Shown here: piece by piece, positions 8,294-15,345 of the stretch | How positions within the stretch are numbered: position 1 is the first letter of the stretch | Layout: every line of letters begins with the position of its first letter | The notes under the pieces: model-generated | Told to the model about the DNA's origin: nothing | Seen by the model: the letters and a program-made list of their open reading frames with translations, nothing else | The model's database searches: none | Assembly (NCBI RefSeq): GCF_900099735.1 | Contig: NZ_FNDT01000016.1 | Coordinates: 1-62,680, forward strand | Direction of reading: 5' to 3' | DNA from: Arthrobacter subterraneus | GTDB lineage: Bacteria > Actinomycetota > Actinomycetes > Actinomycetales > Micrococcaceae | DNA: 62,680 bases | Program-made: the position numbers and the translations under genes

Positions 8294-8655
8294 CTCTTCA
8301 CCCCGGCCGACTCGCTTGCTTCGGCAGCCACTCGGGTGCTCTGCGGGCGCCGGCCACTGGGCCGGATCGTGACTCCCTCTGCGGCGATGGACCGTCGCAC
8401 GGTCTGCTGGCTCACGCCGAACCGCATTCCGACCTGCAACAGCGTGAGACCCGACTCGTAGAGAGCGGCTGCCTCGGCAACGAGAAGCCCATCGAGCCCG
8501 TCCTGACGAATCGGAACCGCGCGGCGAACCAGGTGCGCTGCGACGGTGCGGCGGTCGACGCCGAACTGACGGCCCAGCTGAGCTAGCGTCGCTCCCGCCT
8601 CATACAAGCCCACCAATTCATCAACCTGAACCGGGCGGAGAAGGGTTTGAGTCAT
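8239..8655 (-). CDS. Small protein with two tandem helix-turn-helix units
   Basis: From the ATG at 8655 the protein has about 138 residues. It contains two related units, VDELVGLYEAGATLAQLGRQ with FGVDRRTVAAHL, and ALYESGLTLLQVGMRFG with VSQQTVRRSI, which resemble the DNA-binding tails of serine recombinases and their orphan relatives. An in-frame upstream start at 8805 is possible, but the homologous left copy also begins at this ATG. The last residues overlap the 3' end of the subtilase gene and look unrelated to a DNA-binding fold, so the original 3' end may have been lost at a junction. It probably belonged to a recombining element. Confidence 0.55.
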   Translation of the reverse strand: MTQTLLRPVQVDELVGLYEAGATLAQLGRQFGVDRRTVAAHLVRRAVPIRQDGLDGLLVAEAAALYESGLTLLQVGMRFGVSQQTVRRSIAAEGVTIRPSGRRPQSTRVAAEASESAGVKSHSIGISTGTWSVFATGV

Positions 8656-8805
8656 CCCAATTGACCGCACCATCCGCCCCCGGGCGTCCCTCACGGCCGG
8701 TCCGGACGAGCGACGCGAACTCCGAAAGACCCCACGAGACCGCCGTGAAATGAGGGTCTTCAAGGCCGGGCAGGGGTTCTCAAACTCTCTACGAAGGTCC
8801 ACCAC
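8389..8805 (-). repeat. Right copy of the imperfect direct repeat framing the AAA/subtilase pair
   Basis: The segment parallels 3525-3945 in the same orientation, including the non-coding block GGTTCTCAAACTCTCTAC near 8775-8792. The two copies enclose the ATPase/protease operon and a small hypothetical gene, about 4.4 kb of intervening DNA. Confidence 0.6.
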
Positions 8806-8988
8806 ATGTAGCAGAGCATCCCCGTCGAACCATCGGCGGGGATGCTCTGTGTCGGGGTATATCCCTTGATCGCACAGGGCAACGTTGCCTTATGGCAACA
8901 GCCATTGACTCCGGCCGGCAGGAAGCCTGTACTGGAAGGGAAAGAGACTTTCAGTACAGCGGCACCGAAGATGCCGAAGGGAATTCCG
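8656..8988. other. Gene-free boundary stretch with three inverted repeats
   Basis: The first 150 bases are the non-coding part of the right repeat. Then follow the 13-bp hairpin at 8812-8849, a small hairpin (GTTGCC...GGCAAC) near 8884-8899, and CTGTACTG at 8927-8934 facing CAGTACAG at 8952-8959. The last could be an operator for the downstream membrane-protein gene. No gene is seen. Confidence 0.45.
8812..8849. terminator. Strong 13-bp hairpin at the edge of the island
   Basis: CAGAGCATCCCCG at 8812-8824 is repeated inverted at 8837-8849 with a 12-base loop and no mismatch. No clear T run follows, so termination is likely but not certain. Confidence 0.55.
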
Positions 8989-9594
8989 ATGACCACCCTG
9001 TTGGCGATACCCGTCCAGACGGCGCTCGCCGTCGTCGTCATCTGTGCGCTCATCGCTCTGACGGCGGTCGCTGTCTCACGGGGGCTGGAGCGCGATCAGG
9101 ACCGCGACGGCATCTTCTGGACCGGTTTCACCGGAGGCTTCGCCTGTCTGGGCGCAATGACCGGAGCCATGGTGGTGATTCCGGAGACAGCGGCGGTCAC
9201 GGGTCTCACCGGCCTGCTGGGCATCGGGATGGCCGCCGGCTGGGTGTGGCGCGGTGAGCAGGAGCGGGGCGCCCGCCGTCGTCGTCAGATGGTGGAAAGG
9301 GAGTGGGCAGCCTTGCGTGCCCGCCACGAATCCGTGCTGCAGCGGTGGGTGAGTTACGAGCTGGACCCGGCGGTCGCCATCGATTACCCGGCCATGACTG
9401 ACCTCAGGCAGGCCGAAACTGCGCAACTGGTGCGCGCGATGCGGAGGGCTGCCGTCCTGCGTGAGCAGGCCGAGACGGCCGACGACGGCGGTGCGTCCGG
9501 TTACGAGTCAGCCGTCGCCGAACTGGAGGCTGCGTTCGAGGCGGCCGAGCAGGCGGCCGGGGCCCGTTCGACCGCTCACAGGGAGGACCGTTAG
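8989..9594 (+). CDS. Membrane protein with a cytoplasmic coiled-coil tail, unknown function
   Basis: The start at ATG 8989 follows GAAGGGAA; an in-frame upstream start would add residues without membrane or family character. The product (201 residues) begins with MTTLLAIPVQTALAVVVICA, a membrane segment at about 7-31. A second and third hydrophobic stretch (FTGGFACLGAMTGAMVVI and VTGLTGLLGIGMAAGWVW) follow. The remainder is charged, rich in E, R and A, and likely forms long helices. No family is recognised. It is followed 36 bases later by a secreted phosphodiesterase-fold gene, and the two may be cotranscribed. Confidence 0.6.
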   Translation: MTTLLAIPVQTALAVVVICALIALTAVAVSRGLERDQDRDGIFWTGFTGGFACLGAMTGAMVVIPETAAVTGLTGLLGIGMAAGWVWRGEQERGARRRRQMVEREWAALRARHESVLQRWVSYELDPAVAIDYPAMTDLRQAETAQLVRAMRRAAVLREQAETADDGGASGYESAVAELEAAFEAAEQAAGARSTAHREDR

Positions 9595-9630
9595 GCTGGG
9601 CTGGTCACTCAGGATCGAAGGGGAAAGTCG

Positions 9631-10926
9631 ATGAGTCCAGCACGCACCTTCCAGCACAGGGCGCTCGCCGTCCTCGCCGCCGGAGCACTCGCGCTCACGT
9701 CGGCCGGGCTCGCTGCGCCCGGAGCTGCCGCTGCGGCCGACGCGAAGTCCGGCACCTCGGCGCAGGCCGAGCGCAAACAGCAGGTGCGCTTCGCGACCTA
9801 TAACGCGAGCCTGAACCGGTCGACCGAGGGAGCGCTGGTTGCGGACCTGAGCACCGGGGATGACGCGCAGGCGCAAAAAATCGCGGAGGTCATCCAGATC
9901 AGCGCCCCTGACGTGGTGCTGCTCAACGAATTCGATTACGACGCCGGCCACAAGGCCGCTGATCTCTTCCGGACCAACTACCTCGAGGTCAGCCAGAACG
10001 GCAAGGTTCCCGTCCAGTACCCGTACGTCTACACGGCTCCGTCCAACACCGGTATCCCCAGCGGGATGGACCTGAACAATGACGGCACTGTCGGCGGCGC
10101 CGATGACGCGCTGGGATTCGGCCAGTTCGAGGGACAGTACGGGATGGTGCTGTACTCCAAATACCCCATCGACACCCGGAACGTCCGTACTTTCCAGAAC
10201 TTCCTGTGGAAGGACATGCCGGGGGCACTCCTGCCCGACAATCCGGCAACCGCCAGGCCCGGCGACTGGTTCACCGATGAGGAGCTGGCTGCAGTCCGCC
10301 TCTCCAGCAAATCCCACTGGGACGTGCCGGTCACTATTGACGGTTCCACCGTGCACGTTCTCGCGAGCCACCCCACTCCGCCCGTGTTCGACACCGACGA
10401 GGACCGCAACGGCCGCCGGAACAGCGACGAGATCCGGTTCTGGGCGGACTACATCCGAGGCGGGCAGGACGCCCGCTACATTTACGACGACGGCGGCACC
10501 CGCGGCGGTCTCGACCGGCGTGCCGACTTTGTGGTGCTGGGCGATCTCAACAGCGACCCCGCTGACGGGGAATCACGCGACGGGTCGATCAGTCAGCTCC
10601 TCGAACTGAGGGAGGTCCGGGATCCGCTGCCCGCCGCGGAGGGTGCGGCTGAAGCGTCGGTCCTTCAGGGCAGAATCAACCTGGAACACCGCGGTGATCC
10701 AGCTCTGGACACAGCCGACTTCGAGGATGCCGCCGCCGGCAACCTCCGTGTGGATTACGCGCTCCCCTCTAAAACGCTCAAAGTCCGGGGCTCGGGTATT
10801 TTCTGGCCGCGTGCCGGTACACCCGGTTCGGAATTGACGGGGGTCTACCCGTTCCCCACGAGCGACCACCGCCTGGTGTATGTCGACGTCGACGTCGCCT
10901 CCCCTTCGGACAGCAGGAGAAACTAG
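9631..10926 (+). CDS. Secreted endonuclease/exonuclease/phosphatase-family protein
   Basis: The 431-residue protein has a clear signal peptide (basic start, hydrophobic LAVLAAGALALTSAGLAA, cleavage around APGAAAAADA). Its fold is the metal-dependent endonuclease/exonuclease/phosphatase type: ATYNASL, the glutamate of VLLNEFDYD, VLASHPTPP, VLGDLNSDP and the terminal SDHRLVYVDV supply the usual N, E, H, D/N and D-H positions. Proteins of this type hydrolyse phosphodiesters in extracellular nucleic acids or lipids; the substrate cannot be told. The ATG is preceded by GAAGGGGAAAG. No C-terminal anchor is seen. Confidence 0.8.
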   Translation: MSPARTFQHRALAVLAAGALALTSAGLAAPGAAAAADAKSGTSAQAERKQQVRFATYNASLNRSTEGALVADLSTGDDAQAQKIAEVIQISAPDVVLLNEFDYDAGHKAADLFRTNYLEVSQNGKVPVQYPYVYTAPSNTGIPSGMDLNNDGTVGGADDALGFGQFEGQYGMVLYSKYPIDTRNVRTFQNFLWKDMPGALLPDNPATARPGDWFTDEELAAVRLSSKSHWDVPVTIDGSTVHVLASHPTPPVFDTDEDRNGRRNSDEIRFWADYIRGGQDARYIYDDGGTRGGLDRRADFVVLGDLNSDPADGESRDGSISQLLELREVRDPLPAAEGAAEASVLQGRINLEHRGDPALDTADFEDAAAGNLRVDYALPSKTLKVRGSGIFWPRAGTPGSELTGVYPFPTSDHRLVYVDVDVASPSDSRRN

Positions 10927-11271
10927 GCGCTCCAAGCCCTCCGGCACGAGCTGGGCAGGCAGGACTCTGGTCAGGCATCTGAGGCTCGTGTAGCCTGACC
11001 GCCATGGGAACAATAATTTTCGAGTAGTTGCGTCGCTGGCGGCCGTGCCCGTCCCGCATACAGGAACACCCACCCAAAAGACCGTGTCGAGGCATTTGCC
11101 TCCATGCTTGTTCCCTCCTCTCCTGCGCACCGGACAGCCGGAAAACTGACTGTGCAGCAGAAGCCTCGTCGGAACCCACAGATCCAGAGCGGCCCAGCAG
11201 GCGCTGACGCCGTGACTTTACGGATTCTGGCGGTGAGGGAGCCCGCCGGTCACAGCCATTGAAGGAGAGTC
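10927..11271. other. 345-base intergenic stretch without a supported gene
   Basis: No RNA gene, promoter of good quality or terminator is evident. A seven-codon ATG reading frame at 11004 (MGTIIFE, then TAG) lacks a ribosome-binding site and continues as a Cys-rich frame if the stop is ignored. The ribosome-binding site of the next gene (GAAGGAGAGT) is at 11261-11270. Confidence 0.4.
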
Positions 11272-11481
11272 ATGCCGCAGCAAGACAACCAACAGCCCCT
11301 GAACGTTCAGGTCACAGAGGCAGCAGCGAAGAAACTGGCCGATGATCCGCGGGCCCGGGAAGCGCTGGCGCGAAAGAACCCCGCCTTCGGGGAACTGGAC
11401 AGCGCACACAGCACCGGCAGGAACAAATCCATCCACGCCAGCAGCAAGCAGGGAAAGCCCGAGAAGAAGGTGCGCTGGTGA
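11272..11481 (+). CDS. Small hydrophilic protein, unknown function
   Basis: The 69-residue product starts MPQQDNQQPLNVQVTEAAAK and ends in a lysine-rich tail. There is no membrane segment, cysteine or recognisable domain; the amphipathic centre (KKLADDPRAREALARKNPAF) could form one helix. A good ribosome-binding site (GAAGGAG) sits eight bases before the ATG, which is the main reason to believe it. It stands alone, followed by a hairpin and the promoter of the next gene. Confidence 0.6.
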   Translation: MPQQDNQQPLNVQVTEAAAKKLADDPRAREALARKNPAFGELDSAHSTGRNKSIHASSKQGKPEKKVRW

Positions 11482-11512
11482 GGGACGGCGTCCACAGAGG
11501 GCGTTAACGTGA

Positions 11513-11576
11513 AACTGGCTCCGCGTTCTGCGTATGGGGGAATCGCAGAATGGGGAGCCAGTTCCATAACTATAAT
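11513..11576 (+). promoter_or_regulatory. Hairpin overlapping a promoter with a perfect TATAAT box
   Basis: AACTGGCTCC at 11513-11522 is inverted at 11554-11563; inside it TTCTGCG and CGCAGAA also pair. A consensus TATAAT lies at 11571-11576 but no good -35 is seen; the hairpin occupies that place. It could be an operator for the regulator encoded at 11624, or the end of the preceding transcript. Confidence 0.5.
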
Positions 11577-11623
11577 GCACGGGAGGGGTTAAAAGTCCAG
11601 TCGAAATCCACCGAAGGGTGATG

Positions 11624-12358
11624 ATGACAGTCACAGCTAAGGCGTTTCAGCTGTGGCGTTCCCGGATAGCCCCTGAAGCAACGGTTTCCGACCTCTGCCG
11701 CAAGGCCGACATCAAGCGGTCCACCCTCGCCCAGCAGCTTGTTCGCGGGAAAGTGTCCGTGGAAACTGTGGTCAGCATAGCCCGCGCCTACGGAATTCCT
11801 CCCGTAGAGGCACTGAGTGAGTTCGAGGGTTACCGTGACCTTACGGACGGCCTGATTCCGCCCACGCCGGAGGAATACCTGAGCCAGGTGTCCTCGATGG
11901 ACCTGTTGCGCCTGATCCTGGGACGCAGTGAGGACACCGACTGTGTCGGCTGCCCGATCAGTTTTCAGCTTGAACCTCTCCCACACAGGTACTCGGTCCG
12001 CGCCTGGTTCGACGCCGTCGACCGCGGGGAGCTGCGCCAGGCGCTCACCACGAGGACCGGCATCGCGCCCCAGAACCTCTCTGCACAGCTCAGCGCCGGC
12101 CGGCTGAGCACGCAGTTGTGCGTGGAGGTGGCCCGGGTGTCCGGGGTATCCCTTGCGAACGGCCTGGTGGTTACCGGCCTGCTCACCCCAGAAGAGGCTG
12201 ACTGGGCAGGCACCGGCCGCGAGCAGGTGTTGAGCGGCCTGCCCGATTCGGAGCTGATCCTGCTGGCGCGTGACCGGTTGGACGGGCTTGGGAAACGCCT
12301 GCGCAAGCAGGAGCAGGACAGTACGCGTGACCAGACACTATGGGAGAACCTCGGATGA
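11624..12358 (+). CDS. Helix-turn-helix regulator with two related domains
   Basis: Three start codons follow each other (GTG 11618, ATG 11621, ATG 11624); GAAGGG at 11613-11618 fits the last one best. The 244-residue protein has an XRE-like helix-turn-helix near its start (ATVSDLCRKADIKRSTLAQQ followed by VSVETVVSIARAYGI) and a second, similar unit later (TGIAPQNLSAQLSAGRLSTQ followed by VEVARVSGV). It should bind DNA as a dimer or tandem-domain protein. Its stop overlaps the start of a multi-pass membrane protein gene (ATGA), so the two are coupled. The strong TATAAT and hairpin upstream suggest autoregulation. Confidence 0.65.
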   Translation: MTVTAKAFQLWRSRIAPEATVSDLCRKADIKRSTLAQQLVRGKVSVETVVSIARAYGIPPVEALSEFEGYRDLTDGLIPPTPEEYLSQVSSMDLLRLILGRSEDTDCVGCPISFQLEPLPHRYSVRAWFDAVDRGELRQALTTRTGIAPQNLSAQLSAGRLSTQLCVEVARVSGVSLANGLVVTGLLTPEEADWAGTGREQVLSGLPDSELILLARDRLDGLGKRLRKQEQDSTRDQTLWENLG

Positions 12359-13095
12359 GCAGCGGAACACTGATTCAATGGATTGCGCTGGCCATCTGCG
12401 TCATCTTTGCTGCCGCCAGAATGCCCGACGCCGTTCGCGGCAAGGGCCGGTGCATGTTCGTGGTGCTGGTGCTTTTCGTGCTCGCGGTGGCGCTGAGCCT
12501 TCCACCGATCTACCTTGTTGTTGACGGCCTCCTCGGTGGCGTGAACGTCGCAAACCTCCTGATCCGCTTCAGCCTGTATGCCATCATGCTGCTGCTCGGC
12601 CTACGCGGGGCCGCAGCCTTCGGGTCCCGGCGCGCCCAGGCCCTTATCCGTGGACCGGTGGGGATCTCGGTTCTTGGCTTCACTGTGGTGGCCACCGTGA
12701 TCCTGTTCGTGTTGAGCGACCTCCCCGAATCCTCGACCGGCCTGCGCGCCTACGCTGACCAGACAACCGTGCACTGGTACGCCCACCTTGGCCGGATCTA
12801 TCCGGCCTACGTGGGCGCCTGCCTGCTGGGTCCGGCAGCAGCGAACGCCCTGGACACGACCGCCCGCGGTTTGCATCGTCTGGCGGCGGGGATGATGGCA
12901 GTCGGCTTTGTGATGGTCCTGGCACACATGGCCCTCAAGCTCACGGGCATCAGGACGGGGGCCGCTGATGTCTACCTCCCGTTCGGCGCGATTGTCCTGG
13001 TGACGACTGGTATCACCCTGATCTGGCTGTCCCGGAGACGGTCGGCGAAGGACGGCTCTGCCAACTTTCTCGCGGGCGAGCAGCGGCGCTTCTGA
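12355..13095 (+). CDS. Multi-pass membrane protein coupled to the upstream regulator
   Basis: The start at 12355 forms an ATGA overlap with the regulator stop. The product (246 residues) has about seven hydrophobic segments, for example LIQWIALAICVIFAAA, FVVLVLFVLAVALSL, FSLYAIMLLLGLRGA, ISVLGFTVVATVILFVL and LAAGMMAVGFVMVLAHM, and the loop HWYAHLGRIYPAYVG. This recalls the multi-pass proteins paired with XRE regulators in actinobacteria and sometimes listed as putative transporters or toxin-like partners. No family can be named with confidence. The regulator/membrane pairing suggests signal sensing or a membrane-active effector. Confidence 0.6.
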   Translation: MSSGTLIQWIALAICVIFAAARMPDAVRGKGRCMFVVLVLFVLAVALSLPPIYLVVDGLLGGVNVANLLIRFSLYAIMLLLGLRGAAAFGSRRAQALIRGPVGISVLGFTVVATVILFVLSDLPESSTGLRAYADQTTVHWYAHLGRIYPAYVGACLLGPAAANALDTTARGLHRLAAGMMAVGFVMVLAHMALKLTGIRTGAADVYLPFGAIVLVTTGITLIWLSRRRSAKDGSANFLAGEQRRF

Positions 13096-13191
13096 AGGTG
13101 CGGTTAGTCCCTTTGAAAGATTATTCCGACCAATATCGCAAACACTGTTCACGTTTTCATCATGGTGTGTCAAAATTATGATTATGTAACT

Positions 13192-13220
13192 CCCGGCGAC
13201 CGTGGGGGGTCACCGGGTTT
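13192..13220 (+). terminator. Hairpin with short T run after the regulator/membrane pair
   Basis: CCCGGCGACC at 13192-13201 pairs with GGTCACCGGG at 13208-13217, one mismatch, followed by TTT. It lies downstream of the plus-strand gene ending at 13095. Confidence 0.5.
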
Positions 13221-13227
13221 ACACAGC

Positions 13228-13265
13228 AATAGGTGCGTCCATTAGAACGGGTGGACGCACCTATT
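13228..13265. terminator. 14-bp hairpin between convergent genes
   Basis: AATAGGTGCGTCCA at 13228-13241 is inverted perfectly at 13252-13265 around a 10-base loop. It lies between the convergent membrane-protein and ptsH genes and can serve both strands. Confidence 0.65.
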
Positions 13266-13304
13266 TCGATTTCCGGGACGGGCTAGCCCGCCGGCAGCGT
13301 GCTG

Positions 13305-13580
13305 TCAGGCGTCGTGGTCTGTTTCGAGGATGCGAACCAGCGAGTCAAGAGCCTCATCCGCGCCGTCGTCCTCTGACCGGAGTACCACCACGTCACCGTG
13401 CTCGGCTCCCAGGCTCATCAGCGAAAGGATGCTCGAAGCATCCATCGCTTCGTCCGCCGGGCTGCCCTCAAGGGCAATGGTCACCTCAACGGGCAGTTCC
13501 CCCGCCGCTTCGGCGAAAATGGCTGCAGGCCGGGCGTGGAGCCCCACCCGGCTGGCTACGGTTGCTTTGCGTTCGATCAT
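13305..13580 (-). CDS. ptsH: Phosphocarrier protein HPr
   Basis: The 91-residue protein accepts phosphate from enzyme I on H15 (GLHARPA) and passes it to the EIIA domains of sugar permeases. Length and the H15 motif fit the family. At the usual Ser46 position the sequence reads DASSILSLMSLG, but no HPr kinase gene is visible here and actinobacteria generally lack one, so regulatory serine phosphorylation is not expected. The gene is last in a minus-strand operon, 29 bases after ptsI, and is followed by strong hairpins. Confidence 0.95.
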   Translation of the reverse strand: MIERKATVASRVGLHARPAAIFAEAAGELPVEVTIALEGSPADEAMDASSILSLMSLGAEHGDVVVLRSEDDGADEALDSLVRILETDHDA

Positions 13581-13609
13581 GATCTTCCTTCCGTTGCTTT
13601 TGTGCGAGC

Positions 13610-15322
13610 CTACAGGCCCAGGGTCTCGAGGATGGGTAAACCGGCCCGCACCGCTGCGCGTGCCTCCAGGGCCGTCGGCGCGGCCAGCGCGCGCTCAGCC
13701 AGTTCCCTGGCTTCTGCTGTTGACACCGAGCCGATCACTGCCGCCACAGCGGCCAGCGCCCGTGAACTCATCGACAGTGAGTCGACCCCCAGGCCTACCA
13801 GAACGACGGCGAGGGCCGGATCCGCGGCCGCCTCACCACAGACGCCGACTGACTTCCGCCCGGCATCCGCGCCGTCGGGGCCGGCCTCACTGCGGGCGGC
13901 ACCGGCACCGGCCACCGTACTCCGGATCAGCTGAAGGACAGCCGGCTGCCACGGGTCGTTGAGGGCGGCCAACGGGCCGAGCTGACGGTCCGCGGCCATC
14001 ACGTACTGGGTGAGGTCATTGGTGCCGATGGACACAAAATCCACCCGCTGCAGGATGGTCCGTGCGGTGAGAGCAGCAGAGGGAACCTCAACCATTACCC
14101 CGGGTGTCTGCAGCCCGGCTGCAGCGCAGGACTCAGCGAAGCGCCGCGCCTCCTCTGCAGTGGAAATCATCGGTGCCATGACCCAGATGTCGGTGGTTGC
14201 GCCGTCGGACGCCTCGGCGATCGCCTTCAGCTGGCGGTCCACCACGCCGGGAGTCACAAGTTCCGTGCGGTAACCGCGGACGCCGAGTGCGGGATTGGGT
14301 TCGGTGGCGTCCGTCAGGAAGGGGAGGGGCTTGTCCGCGCCGGCGTCGAGGGTGCGCACCACCACCTTTCCGTGGGGGAATGCATCGAAAACTTCCCGGT
14401 ACGCCGCGGACTGTTCGGCGACTGTCGGCTCCGTATCCCGGTCCAGGAAACAGAACTCGGTGCGGAGCAGGCCAACACCCTCGGCCCCTGCTTCCGCCGC
14501 CTTCCGGGCGTCGGAACCTCCACCCACGTTGGCGAGCAGCGGCACACGGTGACCGTCCGACGTCGTACAGGTGCCGTTGTAGGCGCCAAGCGAACGCGCC
14601 TGCTCCGCCCAGATGGCCGATGCCGTCCGTTCCACGTCCCCCGGCCCGGTGAGTACGGTTCCCGCGGCGCCGTCGACAAACACCTCGGTGCCGTCCTTGA
14701 TCTCGTCCACGCCGCGGGCGGCCACGACGGCGGGGAGACCGAGTGCCCGCGCCAGGATGGCGGTGTGGGACTGGGGGCCGCCGGAGGAGGTGATCAACGC
14801 AAGAACCACTTCCGGGTCAAGCGTTGCGGTATCCGCCGGTGCCAGATCCTCCGCCGCGAGAACAAAGGGGCGGTCGGCCGCAGGAATACCGGGGGCCGGC
14901 AGGCCGCGCAGTTCGGCGACGATCCGCGAACGGACGTCCAGGACGTCCTGGGTGCGCTCGGCCATGTAACCGCCCAGGCCCCTCAGCATGTCCGCCACCT
15001 GCGCCCCCGCCTCCCAGACTGCCCGTTCGGCGGAGATGCCGGCGACGATGAGGGTATTGGAGGATTTCAGGAGCATGGGATCCGCTGCCATCATGGCGGT
15101 GGCTTCCAGGACTGCCCTGGCGTCTCCGGTGGCCGAGTCGCCGCGCTTCCGCAGCTCGGCCTGCACGCTCTTGGCGGCGGCCTTCAACCGTGCCGTTTCC
15201 TCATCAACCGTGGTGCTGGACCATTTCTCCCCGGCTGGGGGCTCCGCTACCGGGCGCGGCATTTGCCGTACCGGTCCGATGACCCTGCCGGGGCTCACTC
15301 CTACGCCTGTAAACGTGTTCAA
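13610..15322 (-). CDS. ptsI: PTS enzyme I (phosphoenolpyruvate-protein phosphotransferase)
   Basis: The 570-residue enzyme takes phosphate from phosphoenolpyruvate on H186 (SGGPQSHTAILARALGLPAV) and hands it to HPr. Other family marks are LLRTEFCFLDRD, GTNDLTQYVMAADR and, near the end, GVCGEAAADP. The start is a TTG at 15322 with GAGGAG about nine bases upstream; the resulting N-terminus MNTFTGVGVSPGRVIGP suits the family. The gene lies 23 bases after fruA and 29 bases before ptsH. Placing the general PTS proteins inside the fructose operon makes fructose-linked regulation control the whole system here, unless other copies exist. Confidence 0.95.
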   Translation of the reverse strand: MNTFTGVGVSPGRVIGPVRQMPRPVAEPPAGEKWSSTTVDEETARLKAAAKSVQAELRKRGDSATGDARAVLEATAMMAADPMLLKSSNTLIVAGISAERAVWEAGAQVADMLRGLGGYMAERTQDVLDVRSRIVAELRGLPAPGIPAADRPFVLAAEDLAPADTATLDPEVVLALITSSGGPQSHTAILARALGLPAVVAARGVDEIKDGTEVFVDGAAGTVLTGPGDVERTASAIWAEQARSLGAYNGTCTTSDGHRVPLLANVGGGSDARKAAEAGAEGVGLLRTEFCFLDRDTEPTVAEQSAAYREVFDAFPHGKVVVRTLDAGADKPLPFLTDATEPNPALGVRGYRTELVTPGVVDRQLKAIAEASDGATTDIWVMAPMISTAEEARRFAESCAAAGLQTPGVMVEVPSAALTARTILQRVDFVSIGTNDLTQYVMAADRQLGPLAALNDPWQPAVLQLIRSTVAGAGAARSEAGPDGADAGRKSVGVCGEAAADPALAVVLVGLGVDSLSMSSRALAAVAAVIGSVSTAEARELAERALAAPTALEARAAVRAGLPILETLGL

Positions 15323-15345
15323 TGGTCCAACTCCTCAGCTTGGGA

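Noticed and set aside
11004..11206. Seven-codon frame MGTIIFE followed by a Cys-rich frame after TAG
   Set aside because: No ribosome-binding site and no evidence for stop-codon readthrough; treated as chance.
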